This document shows positions 44,778 to 57,800 of a stretch of 64,000 nt of DNA, piece after piece. The stretch comes from Microdochium bolleyi (lineage: Eukaryota; Ascomycota; Sordariomycetes; Xylariales; Microdochiaceae), in the NCBI GenBank assembly GCA_001566295.1, contig KQ964252.1:992001-1056000 (forward strand), read 5' to 3'. How positions within the stretch are numbered: position 1 is the first letter of the stretch; the number at the start of each line of letters is the position of its first letter. The position numbers and the translations under genes were made by a program. The notes below the pieces were generated by a model that was not told where the DNA came from, made no database searches, and worked only from the letters and a program-made list of their open reading frames with translations.

Positions 44778-46464
44778 TCATATCGTGTACCGATACGCGG
44801 GACTCTCATCACCCAGCTCCGCCAACTCCTCCTCGGACAGGTTCTCGTGCTCGGGCTTGACGAGCCCGCCCGCGCGGGCCTTGTTCTGCTGGTCGTAGTA
44901 GAACCACAGCCCGCCGTACATGGCCGTTGCCATGCCGACCATGGCGAGGCTGACCGCGTTGCCCTGGATGTACCGCGGCGCGTACTGCGACAGGTAGATG
45001 AAGGGCGTCATGATGCCCGAGGCGTTGCCGCAGGTGAGCTGCATCCCGTTGGCCGTCGTGCGCTTGCCGTAACGGGGCGAGTTGTTGGGCAGCCAGGCGA
45101 GCGGCAGGCCGACGACGACGTACAGGCCCATGGCGACGAGGATGGCGCCAAAGTAGTGCACGCCCGCCGACGTGTCGGAGAGCAGCACGGCATAGCCCGC
45201 GACGCTGACGGTGCCGAAGATGACGCAGAAGAGGCCGCGGCGCTGCATGCGGTCCGAGAGCCACGCCGCCGTCATGTAGGTCACGGCGCCGACAAAGTAG
45301 CACGGGATCGTGAGCAGCTGGATTTGAGCGGTCGTCCAAGTGCCCAGGCCGCGGATGATAGTGGGGAGGAAGGTCGAGTAGCCTGTGCAAGTGCGTTTGA
45401 GTTAGTTGTGTGCTTTGATGGAGCATGGGGGAGAACAAGAGGTAGGTAGGTAAGGAACATACCGTAAAGCATTGTGTCGGCGCCGAACTGCGCGATGCAG
45501 AACGTCCAGACCTTCCAGTCCTTGAACGCGGCAAACATGTCCTTGCGGTCAAATTCCTGCGCGCTCGCCGTGTCGCCGTACCCTCTGCGAGACCGAATGA
45601 TCATGAACTTCTTCTCCTCCGGGGTCAGGAAATATGCGTGCTCCGGATTGTTGGGGAGGTAGAACAGCGTCACGATGCCCAGCAGAACACTCGGGATGCC
45701 CTCGATGATCATGATCCACCGCCAGCCGCTCATGCCCTGGATTCCGTCCATCTGGCCGATGCCATACGCAAGCAGGCCACCCAGAGCACCCGCCACGGCG
45801 GCGCTGACGAAAAGGTACCCGACGCGCAGGGCGAGTTCTCTCTTGGTGTAGAAGAAGGTCAGGTACACGTTCAGACCGGGGAAGAGCCCGGCCTCGAGAG
45901 CGCCCAGGACGAGCCGCACGGCGAGGAGCTCGCCGTAGTTCCGGACGAGACCGGTCAGGGTGGCGACGATGCCCCAGCCGAAGGCGATGAAGGCGATCCA
46001 ACGCTGCGGCGTGAGCGGCTTCAATGCTAGGTTTGAAGGTATCTCAAAGAGAAGATAAGTGACGAACAGGATAGACACGGCGATCTGGTACTGGTTCCCT
46101 ACGAGGCCAAGATCTCGTTCGAGGTTGTAGAGGCGGGCGTTGCCGATGTTGACACTGCGATGTAGAGTCAGTGGTTGTTGAGTGGCGTATATTGAGAGGC
46201 ACATCTCTAGAAAGGAAAGCTGACATACCGGTCCAGGAAGCTGAATGTGTACAGAAGCATGACGAGCGGGATGATATGCAAGTCGAGCTTGCGCAAGAGC
46301 TTCGCCTCGTCCACGTCCGGGACGGGTTCCGGACCCGCGCCGGCGGGAGTGGTGGCAGCAGCATCGTCAGTCGTGTAGCCAGCCTGGCCATCGGCAGCCC
46401 TTGAGACTACACCTGGCTTGGCCGCCATGAAATCGTCTCCGGTGGTGGAGCCGGGCGCCGTCAT
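44778..46464 (-). CDS. MFS transporter of the Dal5/anion:cation symporter family
   Basis: Exons 46464-46229, 46154-45463 and 45382-44778 give 510 aa; phases 2 and 1 close. Yeast relatives (Dal5, Tna1, Vht1, Seo1) carry allantoate, nicotinate, biotin and similar organic anions at the plasma membrane. The family start LLRKLDLHIIPLVMLLYTFSFLDR is split by intron 1. It is followed by VNIGNARL and twelve hydrophobic segments, including LFEIPSNLALK and SGWRWIMIIEGIPSVLLGI. The middle loop ends at KDWKVWTFCIAQFG, and the second half starts YSTFLPTIIRGLG. The TM11-12 region LAWLPNNSPRYGKRTTANGMQ is typical. The acidic tail NLSEEELAELGDESPAYRYTI is also usual. The start at 46464 (MTAPGST) was preferred; MAAKPG, 13 residues later, is possible. 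Substrate cannot be told. Confidence 0.9.
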
Positions 46465-49110
46465 ATTCCGGGAGTCCGGGCGTGCGAGGTCGGGGGTGCG
46501 CCGGCACGGCACGGAGGCGGACGATCGGCTGCGGTTGCGCAAATCGCCCGTGCGCTGAGGATGTCCTTGAGCAGCAATTACGCGACCTTCGCGACAAGTC
46601 TCTGGGTCGGACGTGACAACCGCAAGCAACGCGCGCAAGAGTGCCTGAGGGGCAAGTTGCAAGGCCGAAGCAGACGAGACATGTAACTCGGGGAGAGTCG
46701 CAAGAAGAAAGAGGCCGGCGGCGGCCGGGAACCGGGTGACTCAGCGACCGAGGGGCGAAAGGGACCGATTGCGCCAGCCTTCCTACGGCCGTTATCAATC
46801 AGGGATGCGAGAAAAAAGCCGGAAAGCGAAAGGGTCCATGTCTGCTCGGCAGTAGCGGGCCCACCAAAAAAGAAGAAAAAAGACTGCGCTAAAGAAGACC
46901 AGCCCCCTGTCAGTACCTTCGAGTTGCCGCGTCTAGACCACTGCTCTCAGTCATTGCACCCGATTGGTGGCCACCCTCTTGTTAGTGCACTCGCATGATT
47001 CATCGCATGGCATAGCTGCCGAGGGGAAGGGCTCAGACACGTCACTGCAGTGTCTTGCATACGTCCAAGAGGCACTCATGGTTGAAGTAAAAACGTACTC
47101 TCGCATATTGGGACAACATCGGCAATCCTGCCTCAAGTCTCACTCGCACTCTGGTTGGACCATGGATGGTCATAGTTCTCAAAAAATAGTATGTTCTCCA
47201 ACCAGAAGCCGCATCTTCATATTTGCACACGAATGGGGTGCATATCAACATGGTTAGGACGACTTTTGGCCGTTACGTAGAAGCCCCCGCCCCAAGGTGA
47301 CAGGAAAATCTCTCGTTGCGACCTGATAATATAAAGTATGTACAATATACATTGCCATAGTGTAAATAGCTGCTGGAAATCATGGACGCTCTCATCTCGG
47401 TCCGGCGTTTCTTACTGAGAGGCATATCGCGACTATCCATCTGAGTGACGTCAAGCATTCAGTCCTCTCTGCTTTATAGCGAATGCGGGGCCACCTTTTT
47501 TCCTCGTGTAATTGCGGCTATTCACTGCTCATCTAGTTGTCAGGCTGCTTATCACTCGAGGTGAAAGGCTCACGGCCACGGCCGAGGAGCCGTGTCCGCG
47601 CCGCCCATCATGCCGTAGGCGAATACTCCGACCACATGGTAGGTACCGTGGTCTGCGCTTCACTCAACTTCGCGGAGCCGATGCGGCACGCCCGCGTAGA
47701 CCAGCACGCAATCGAATCAAGCGCCATGCAACATGCTGACTGGAGGGTCCCAACATTGGCTGGCATTCTTCAAAGACGGGTTCCCCAGTGCCAAGGTGAC
47801 GTTGATCTATAATCTGGAGCACTGGCAGTCCGTATTGTTGTAGTATCTTGTACCTGCCCCGTATAGTCTCCCGTGAGAGCATCCCGCAATAGTCCTCTGT
47901 GAAATGTGGCTGTTTCAACGACCGTCACAGCAGATCTGAAAAGGAAACTCCACAAAGTTGACCTTGAACCCCCCAAGGCAGATTCAGAGGACGGTTGCTG
48001 GGTATATGCTGCAGGCCATCAAGACATGTGCGGTACAAAAAGCAACACCCTCTATCTATTCTGGTCAGTGGTAACCTATCTTGAGGTGTCTACTGAGTTG
48101 TAACAACTGTGACTGAAGTCTACATGATGAAGATATCGATACTGCTTTCTAAATCCTCCACTTTCATAAATGCCAGAAAACTACCTTCAAGATTGTAAGT
48201 CCCTCAAAGTGTTATTGCCGACATTATCCATTGTATGTAGAGGCTACTAGTTGTACGGACCAAAAAGCGAGTGTGAAGTGGGAGAATGAGAGCGCTTGAA
48301 GTCTTCATAGAGGGGGATCCAGACCGAGGCTCCAATGCGAAACCTCAATATCAGTGTACAGCAGCGCATAACAACTTGTCCCTTGATTACGTACTCTTGT
48401 ATGTCTTAATTTCGAAATATGCCTTACACACATACGTCGATACCCGGTATGACGGTAAGTAAGGTACGCACTGGGACTTTCCTATACCTGTCAGTAAGCA
48501 TTAGGGCTTTATCTATATGTATAAAACAGGCTTGAAAGCTTACTATTACTTTATTGGAAGCTCACTTTTCTTAAAATCTGACTCTTTCAATTACTACTGT
48601 AACATTATCCTTTATGTACTTCTCTGAATATTCGAGTGTTACTCCTTGTGAAATTACACCGGTTAACCAAAACAGGCAATTTCTTAAAAATCGGCGAGCA
48701 TCGGACCGTAAAGAAAATCGAACAGTCTATTTGTTGCTATCACGTTACAGTTATTGCCTTATCCGAATGCTTGTACGATATTTCTCTTGTTGGTGTTAAA
48801 GCTGTGGTGCAGCGACTTCGGCCAAATCTCTATGCGTTTCATAGTACGAAACTGTGGCCTGGAACCGGAATAAATTACTGGGCTTTCGCATCAGATTTCG
48901 ACCACAACCGCTCTCCTCTTTTCCATAGATAAAGAGTGCACTGCACTCCCCTAACAATTGTAGTATACCACGTCGAAAGCGTCAGAAGAGATATAGAGAA
49001 CAGTGATTACATTGCATGAGAAATCGAACGGCACGATGGGAAAGAGGTGAAACACTGAGAGAACACGAATACACCAACTCATCGTGTATTCTAAACCTGC
49101 TGAAGCTGTG
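46465..49110. other. Gene-free stretch with AT-rich block
   Basis: The first part is the presumed transporter promoter. From about 47.3 kb to 49.1 kb the base composition turns AT-rich (clearest at 48100-48950), unlike the GC-rich surroundings, and all frames are short. No transposase, reverse transcriptase or terminal repeats are recognisable. It borders the 3' end of Hsp70-like gene A. Confidence 0.5.
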
Positions 49111-52100
49111 TCAGGGCTTTTGAACAGGACGGGATTGCGATGTCTTGGAGGCATTACGCCCCCCACGAATCGCATACCCCGGCTTGACCATTCGTTGATG
49201 GGCAATGTCTGCAGGGCAGTCAAGGTCTGACGGACGTTCCGGTGCAGGTGCCGGAGCTGTTGGCCCTGATAAGCTACCTGCTCCCTCGGAAGGTGGGCAA
49301 GCTACCATGAACGATAAGTGGGTGTACTCTGTCTGCTGACCTGAGGCTTCGGTATGGTTGCTCCGGCTCCCCGAGTCAGCGTCGGTGACTTGAGATGGGG
49401 CACCGCTGACAAGGTACCGCTTGGACACGAAGGTGAAGCTTCTGTCCGTATTAGGATCGCTCCGGCCATGGGTGACGTTTCCGTTGTGTTTATTGGTAGG
49501 TTGAGGTATGCTGGGCAAGGGGTTGCCATGACTTATTTTCTGCACGTCGGAATCGAGATTGTCGGCTGAGTCTTGGTCGTCGTCACTGGTAATTTCAATA
49601 TATGATACCGGTGGAAGCGGGCGCCGTGGCCGTTGAAAACGTTTCAGCTGCTGTTGACGACCGTTGGTGCTTGCCAATGACTCGCCTTGATTCTCACTGG
49701 GATGTAGGTGAGGCTCGAAGACGTAGGGGCCCACCTCATCGGGCGGTAAGCTCAAAGGACTGGAAGTGTGATCGTTCACTATAGGCCCTGCCCCTGGATT
49801 TCCGGACCGCGGATCCTGTCGATAAGGAGCTGAGCTAGCAGCCGAAGGTGGTGCATCTGGTGTTGTTCTCGACGTGAACACCTTTGCACGACTACGGTTT
49901 GTAGGCTGCCACGCTCTATCCTCCAGAGCTCGGTATTTCCTTCTCCGCGAGTTGCTCTTCGGTACTGATTGATTCTGGCGTGGGGGGTCAATCAGATTTC
50001 GCAACGGATTTCGCTCCTCCTCTTGGATTTGGAGGAAGACACAGTTGCTGCCGTCGTTGACAAATACCTTTGTCAAGAACACACCCTTGAGAACTTTTTC
50101 GGAGCGCTCTTCGCCATGTTTTTTGTAGCCCTTGTGCCATAACTTGATTGCGAGGCACATTTCGGATGCCGATGATGGGCATTTGGTGACGCCTTTTTCT
50201 GCATGTAAGCTTGCATGATGCCCCTGGTCCTGAGGATCGTACAAGGTCAAGTCTATGGTCCAGTCTCCCCTACTGGGTTCTCCTAGCAACAGAATATCGT
50301 AGGTGTTGCGGAAGGATATCCGTTTTGAGCCATGTGGTTGCACAGACTCTTGTGGATTGGTCCGAAGACTCGATTCCCCGCGTGTGCGTGCGGCAGTTGT
50401 GGTTCCTGCGACCAGGTTTCCACTTCGAGGTTGCTTGCTGCCTGCATCTTCTTCGCGTGCGTGGTGGAAAGGATCGCAAATGATGCGCCATTCGTCGCTG
50501 CCTGTGGCCGTGAAATCGATCCTCGCATGTCGATGCGCCTGGTTGTGGTTCGGGAAAGGTAAGCTTGTGTTTTTGATGGCGCAGGAGTCCGCGACACTTT
50601 TTCTAAGAAGGCAGGAAGGGCAATAAATGACCACAAGTACTCACCTGACTGATTAGGAATTTTGTGAAGCCACCTTTGCCAGTTCTCTGAAGTGCGAAAG
50701 CAGCTCCCTGGTCCATGAACTCGTGAACCGTGGTTGTCCTTCCCACGGCGTAGCCTGCCCCTTTGAAGACGTTTGCTCTAGCATGAGGAAGCGAGGGTTG
50801 TCAGTTTGTGAGATTGTATCACACCTGGAAAGAAGCAAGACCTACGCGGCTTCGTCTTGCTCAGCGACAAATATAGGCTCGTCAAGTCCCACATTTCTGC
50901 ACATGTCTTTCAATAGCTCTTGCAAGCCTTCGTGGTTGGAACTGCCGCCAGAGATAACGACAGTGCCTCCGCTCATGCCATCCAATGAGGCTTTCAACCG
51001 CTTTATCTCTGTTTCGGCTATTCTCAAAGGTCCTCGAAATGCCTTTTCGAAACACTCCATGATAGTTTCAGGTGTAAGTGTGAACTCGAGCGATTCGCCG
51101 TCTTCCTTGAGTATGAAATCGAGGGGTGTCTGAAACGTCGGGCCAATGACATTTCGTTTGTTGGAATTGATGGTTTCTGCTATGCGATGCAAATTCTGCA
51201 TACTCAAGTCGCGATTTCGCCGGCCTCTGAGTCTTTTGGCGAGGTTCTTGCATGCTTCGATCATGTAAAATTCCCACTGCTCACTGCAGCCGCCTGATCC
51301 TGTCCAGGTGTCACCGAGTGGTACTTGCAAGATAGGTAAGAGGCAGGGTGAAAACCTACCTTCTGACTCCGTGTCAATGTATACGCATGGCATTTCTCCC
51401 GTAGTCGGATTATGAACCACCACGTACAAACAGGAGTTCTGTATGGATGTTTTAAGCGTCAGTATCCAACATCATGCACTTTCGAGCGTGACGGAGAATG
51501 TACAGATACGTACCATACTGTGGCCCCCAAAATCGAGGAACAGAACCAGCTCCCGGGCAGAGGGTCGTTGCACGTCCCAGAAATCTGTCGACTCATCGCG
51601 GAACATGTAGTGCGCGATAGCCTCCACCTCTCGGACAAACTCGATGTGCGCGACTTCGAAAATGTCGGAAATCAAGCCGTAATATACGTCCTGGAAGTCA
51701 CTGGTCCATTGAGACGGTACAGCGAGTGCAATACGGTCCACCTGCAGCCATTTCTTCTTGCAGACTTTCTGCACCTCCTCGCGCAGTCTCTGGAACAGCT
51801 CCCGGAGGCCCTGCTCAAGATATTTCTTGAGGTCCGGATCACCGCACTCAAAAAGAGGCTTAGCAACGCAGTACTGGTCAAGGATCGACTTGGCATCCGC
51901 GAGGAAGTACATTGCGTACTTGGCAGAAACGACCTGCCTGCTGTCGCCAATACCACCGTCCAACCAGATGGTCTTTCTGGCGCTCCGAGCATCGCCAGCC
52001 ATGGGGTCGAGCAGTATTGGCCACTCATAGGGTTTGAACCTGACAGAGCTAGCCTTGCGCTTCGGGTTGCGTATGTTAAACCACGGACTATCTTTGCCAG

Positions 52101-52267
52101 TGCGGTCCAGCAGCAAGAGGCCGGGACGAAGGCTTGTACTGCCAAGATCAATGGATAGTACCCTAAGGACAAGTGAAGAGTTAGACAGGACGGGGGTTGT
52201 GACCAAGGAAGTTCAGAGGATTGTGTCTGTCGATGGCGACTCACACTTTCTTGAGTCCCGGGTCCAT
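49111..52267 (-). CDS. Hsp70/actin-fold ATPase-like protein, paralogue A
   Basis: Exons 52267-52245, 52162-51514, 51438-51360, 51299-50846, 50777-50645 and 50538-49111 give 914 aa; all phases close. An Hsp70-like nucleotide-binding domain fills about 1-440. Phosphate 1 is VLSIDLGSTS (Asp13). The segment FVREVEAIAHYMF matches Hsp70 NEPTAAAIAY with its Glu kept. Phosphate 2 is changed to FLDFGGHSM. The adenosine motif is VVISGGSSNHEGLQELL, and GAGYAVGRTTTVHE resembles Hsp70 GAAxxG. Next comes an unrecognised C-terminal region shared with paralogue B: IICDPF at 459-463, YDILLLGE at 519-526 and GSNCVFL at 602-608. A long disordered tail is unique to A in what is visible. Closest known relatives are HSPA12-like and fungal Hsp70-like proteins. 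The exon 6 acceptor was chosen by frame and by alignment to B. Confidence 0.8.
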
Positions 52268-52486
52268 TTTCGAATCAAGCACACTAAGATGTTGCGACTG
52301 TGTGTTGAAAGTGATGGTGCCTAGGGCACGAAGACGGAAAGAGAAGTGATAAGGCTTCCGCCACGCAGGGTCAGGAGGAGAGGGAGGAAAAATCTGGTGA
52401 CAGCTAGTAACTAGAACAGGGGCACAGTCGATGATAGTGGTGGCTAACCGGAACGCTTCGATCGAGGATGGCGGCAGATCGCAGCT

Positions 52487-52495
52487 CCTTTATAT
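52487..52495 (-). promoter_or_regulatory. TATA-like box of paralogue A
   Basis: ATATAAAGG on the minus strand, 228 bases before the ATG at 52267. The identical nonamer lies 223 bases before the ATG of paralogue B. Confidence 0.55.
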
Positions 52496-54715
52496 CTGAA
52501 GCCTATGAGGTGTTAGTCTTGTGAGTATGTGCTGTTCGAAGCACCGAAGACACGTCTCTGCTAACAGTGATTGTGGCGATCACGCCCAATGCTAGCGTCA
52601 TATGCCGCTGCACCTTGTTCTTGTTGACCTTGTACATCAAAATTCTGCCGAGACTGTTTCCAAAGCCAGCGGACATCAGCCTTGCCAGACCGTGTGATGC
52701 AGAGGCCCTCGGACCCGGGGGACGCGCTCCGAGCCCGAATGTCAGGGGTATGGTCCGCTCGAGTTCGAAATAACAATGTGACTCTATGTCTACGGACTAT
52801 GGTGGGCAGGCTATGAAAAAACTGTTCGATAACCGCCTGCATAGTCTGCCGCCTCGCGAAATGAATGGGTCTGAGCATGCAGAAGAAAAAGAAACCCGAT
52901 GGCATGGCTGGCAGTGCGTGCATTGCAGGAACCGACTCATCCCGTCATGCCGCAGCTCAATGCAGGAGACACGCAGGGGTAGGCACGTTGAAGAGACAAG
53001 CCCCAATCCCGGCAGGACTCCGTTGCTCCGCGTTGACGCTCTCTGGGGCCGGGTGGCGGCCATTATCTGGCCCTTTGGGGAAATGTTGAGAATGAGTGGA
53101 TGAGGGCCGGCAAGCCGGATCGTCCTACTTCTTCTCCGCGGTCAAGCAAGGTTGGAGAGGATCCCTCTAGTCCTGAATGAGGTGTGATGGGCTGCAAAGG
53201 GCAGACCGGTTTGCCAGACGACTTAAATGACGAGGTACTGCGTATACTATGTTGTATCCACACCCCATCCATGTTGGAGATACTTTGCCAGAGAAGCACC
53301 ACACAGATTACTGGCAGTTCTTACGAGGTGAGGCCATGTAGAACGATTCGCGTTGCCATTGTTTTCTGCATCCGAGGCGCACCAGCTGCTCCACTTTCTC
53401 ATGCAGAAGCCTAGGTCCGGCTTTGGATTTCTTTGTGGCATGTCTTGGACTTGCACGATGTATGCCGAGTCACTGGTGCAGAAAGGCTGGGGGCGGCATG
53501 CAGCGTCACTATTCACGCATTTTCACCCAATTCGTGCACATGGTGTATGAGTATGTACCTAGATTTCTACGAGCGGTGTGGACGAGTGGCTCCGATCGAC
53601 GTCAGCTGTGTTGTAATGCCACACAGGATGCACATGGGTAGTATGCAGTGCTGCGTATTCAGTCAGGGTCCAAGGCTTCCATAGCTGCCTATCGTTGTCC
53701 GAACACCATCAGTCATCTTGCGGAAATGAGACGTGCCGTCCAAGGCCCAAAGCCGGCGTGGCGCTATGCCTTGCACAGACAGATCGATTATCTCTTTGTT
53801 GATCATGGGTGGCCGTGTCGAGCGCGTCTGGAAGTGGTGGGCATATTCACACCCTCTAGACAGACAACACATGTGGTGGGTGTCTCGAAAGCTGGTCTAC
53901 ATGTCCGTCGCTCGTGTGAGATTCTAGTCTCTGCGCTTGTGCGTGTGGGTCATCTGGCCGGCGTACATGCGGCCCATCGAGGCAGGATGACGAGGCTTCC
54001 GCCAACAATGTAGCAACTGGGGGTCGTCTCAGGCCTGCCATGAGGCAGCAAGTCTCCTTTGAAGCTTGCAAGCCCCGAGGCTGTGGTGCGCGACCCAAAC
54101 CGGAGTCGCTTCATGCAAAGACTCGTAGTGTGGCTCACGGGTGTGTTGTTCAGGAGAGAGCAGTCTCGGGATGCAGGGATAGACCCCCTCGGACCGGTCA
54201 TGATAGCAATGCTACACAGGCTGAGAACACACGATGGCATCAAGCCGCCCGACTTGTCAATCACGCCTTTGATTTCGCCCATTTCGATCATGTTCTGGGG
54301 ATCGACGGGGTACTGAAGGGGAAGCCTTCCCAGTCATGATCTGCCCCAGATATCGGCGGTGACGGCATGAAGGCAACCAGTGTACTGTATTTACATTCCT
54401 GACAACATCGAGAAAGTCCTAGAATGGCTCCATTTCCATGCATCAGTTCCTGATTCCACAGCTGTCAACACACTACAACCCCTGCCTTGTGATGCAGATT
54501 GTTGTTCACACGGCACGAAGAGAGTGTCCATGGGGTCGACTTGGGCTTCAACACATCTGCGATTTTGGTGCCTTTTTTCGAAAGTGCAGAAATTGACTAA
54601 TGAGGTTGAAAGGCTCTCACCGCTACATGGCGAGGCGCAGCCTGCCAGCTTCAGATATGTCGCCATGCATGCTGAGTAACAGGTATTATTTGCAGGCTCA
54701 GCTGGAGGTGTCGCC

Positions 54716-54845
54716 AGGGTCCAAAGAGTCTGGGGACCTAGACTGGACACCAAGACCCAGGACCAAGAATGATCTGGGGCCAAGACTGAGTGGGGAGCAA
54801 GACTGAGGACCAACACTGGGGACCAAGCCCGGTACCAAGCCGGGG
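54716..54845. repeat. Degenerate minisatellite, GGGGACCAAGACT-like unit
   Basis: About nine imperfect copies of a 10-15 base unit centred on GACCAAGA or GGACCAAG (for example near 54730, 54750, 54775, 54795, 54810, 54825 and 54835), in non-coding DNA. Confidence 0.7.
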
Positions 54846-57800
54846 AGCGTTAGATGTTGCTGCACATGCTGTACGACATGCAGGAACTGCCAGCTCGTAG
54901 CCAGATAAAAATAGCACCCGCACCGGGAAGGCCATCCGGATGTCGTGGCCGCTAGCATAGAACCAGATAGCGTACGGACTTGTCACCAGGGTTAGTATGG
55001 CATTGCCGAACGTCGAGCTCGGCGTGCAATGTCGCGCTTTCAGGATGATCCCTGCAAGGTAGCGTAGTATTTCCACATTCAGGGGGATAGTGGAACTGCT
55101 TCCGTCACCTCTACACCAATGGGAAGGGTAAGTCGCTGCCCGTACAGGCTCAAATCCTACTGGTCGCTTGCATGCTGAAAATTGGGACAGAAGTACTTCG
55201 TACACCGGAGTTTCTGCTTGTGTTGTTGCTTTTGGCGACTGCATGAACTTGCTTCCATGACCCACTGAGTATACTTGCTTTTCCCTGGTGTTGGCGTAAC
55301 TTCACACGAGTACCCGGTCGCCTACTAGAGGTGAGGTACCATGGAAGTATGTCTGACCCACAGCGGTCCCATCATTAGTTTTGGTGTTTGCAGAGGAATC
55401 ATCATTCCCGAGCAACGCGAAATGTCGTGTTTTGTCGTCAGTGTGAATAGAAGTATCATCCATGTGGAGTGACCTCCAAAATCCTAATGGTGATCCGAGG
55501 GAGAACTTTAAGAAGAGAAAGACGTCCCTCTCAATGCTACTAGCGAGCGGGACCTGCTGCGGCTGACTCAGCTCAGGTATTCGCGGACTATAAGATCGTA
55601 ATTGTGGATGGATACCTTATGGTGCGTTCCATCATAATATGAGAAATCTTGATCACTTTTCTACGTCTAAACCATTCATCAAAAGGCGTTCTCCAAGTTC
55701 ATCTGCACTGGCAACTTTATCCTGCGATTACTGTTCTGCAGAATGTCTCTGATGGCTCAGAGAACTAGGCCACATGCGAGTTACAAGGCAGTCCTATCAA
55801 CTTGCATGACAACCCTGAAGGTAGCCCATGCCACTAGAACGCGAGCAACGACCGATAACCTATCTATTCGGAAGGCCTGGATTTTCGCATGTGCGAGGGT
55901 CCATCTGGACAGTACCTCACCGTTGAGCTGTCATGTAAGAGCACTGTTCGATACGTGAAGAGCTGCTATGTGTAGGGTCAACTCAATTACATTTCAGCAC
56001 ATCACTTCAAGATGCATTGCGGAAATTCAAGTTTGCAATCAAAGAAGGGTGGGTGATGCTTGCTGGCGCTCTTGAGGGTGGTTGACGCCTGCTTGGTTGC
56101 CTGCTGTTCTCGCTGAATCCAGAACACGCTACCGCACTGAAGGGAGTCGTCCACCAACGCAGCCTAGCAGCGCCTGCACGGTACAGGTAATTTCTCGTTC
56201 TTGCCGTGATCAAAGCCTGACGGGACATGTTCTTTGCCCGGATTCGGCTCCAAAAACCCGCGGGCCCTAGCCTGGAGGATAATTCACGCCTGAACCTTAA
56301 GACATATCCGGTGATGGGCGGCAGCCAGCGCTTCGGATTGCCGCCCTCTAGACGTCGAGATCGAACTGTAGTGGATACCTACGACTCGTGTCACATCTGC
56401 TGGTCACACTAGCGGTGCCGCCATTCCATGTTCTGATTGCTCGGTCAGCCATGGTCTGATGGGTTATGCCCGCGGAACAAGGGGGTCACGCTTCCGGGTC
56501 TGTCTCGCGGGGAACCTGATGGTGTGCCGGCCGATGGAGAGGTGAGAGCAGCGTTCTCATGTTACCCGCATGCTCTTAGCCGCCATAGCAAGATCCTCCC
56601 CCTCCCGTGCTCTGTCCGTATGTCTGCAGAGCCGGACTGCGTTGGTCCTTGCATGTGGATACCGTCTCTCTGGGCGAGCCTGATCGAACGAAGACCCCAA
56701 CGAACAAGAAGGGCAAGGTACGCGAAGGACACCTGGATCTGAGTAGAACGTACCGCGCCCCGGCGATCAGAGAGATCACTGGCAGGGTCTGGCCCCAGAA
56801 GTCTTGCTACACCCCATAGATCTTGACGCAAGGAGTCAGGGGTAGTTGCCTCGCTGGCTCTCTCGAGTGCGGCGATCATTGCTCGCGGCCTGCGACGGCA
56901 TCTAGCCCCCGGTGGAGGAGGCATCACAGTAGTGAGCCAAGCGCCCGTGGAATGCGGCGTGGCCCGTAGGCAAGGCACACAGCCAACGTCTCCGCCACTC
57001 TCCACCTATCCGCCCACCGGGCAAGCAAGCCACGGGCGGTAGTCACCGAGCAGTCGAGACCGACCAGGACATCGTGCCCCTGAAGCCATGGCCTCGATTG
57101 ATGTGTTGGCGCCATCCCATTCATCGACAAGCACACCTCTATTTCCCGGATGCACCTCAGGCGTCCGATCCTGCAGGCTGACAATGTCCTCCCACGCAGT
57201 GTTCCCCCTGAAACCACTCGAAATTAGGAGTCGCAAGCACGAGCGTCGAGGCAGAAAGGCGTGCCCGCTTTTCCGCATCTCATGTGTCCAGCTCGCAACA
57301 AGGCGACCAGGCCGCACTAGCCACGCTGGAGACGCTGCCAGCTCAAATCTGGGGCGAGGTTGATGCAGGTTCACTGGTCGCCGACAGTCGAAGCCAATCC
57401 TCGGTGTTTGGTCCGCAACCCCTGAATTCGGCACCGGTTCGCCTGAGACACTTGAAAAACTGTGATAAGAAAGTGTGTGTGGATGTCTTGGCCGCGCTGG
57501 ATGCGGCCCACGTTGTGAGGCTATCTTAAGTACCCTCCAAATGGGCTGGTTGTTGGCTGTGCTGGCGCGTAAGCACAATGTTCACAGCCAGCTTCCGAGT
57601 GTTGGCGCACGACTCTACCGATTTTACTCGTCCGTGTTCACATATTCTACAGCATGACCCACTGGGAGTTATCCAGGCTGCCACAGGCGTGGAGAGGCAA
57701 TGCCCTACTTGCTTGCCTATCTATGGCGTGCAACGGCATGGCCTGACCTCACAAGTGTCGAGGTTAGCAGGCTGTAGCTTATGGAGACGGAGCCTTCGAG

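Noticed and set aside
50539..50584. Earlier acceptors for the last exon of paralogue A (after CTTAG or ACAAG)
   Set aside because: They leave the frame one base out with respect to the phase-0 donor at 50644; the CCAG acceptor at 50539-50540 restores frame and aligns with paralogue B.
56562..57578. Two abutting minus-strand open frames (147 and 190 codons) as a possible gene
   Set aside because: No recognised domain in any frame, no splice signals that join them sensibly, and composition like translated non-coding DNA; kept only as part of the gene-poor gap.
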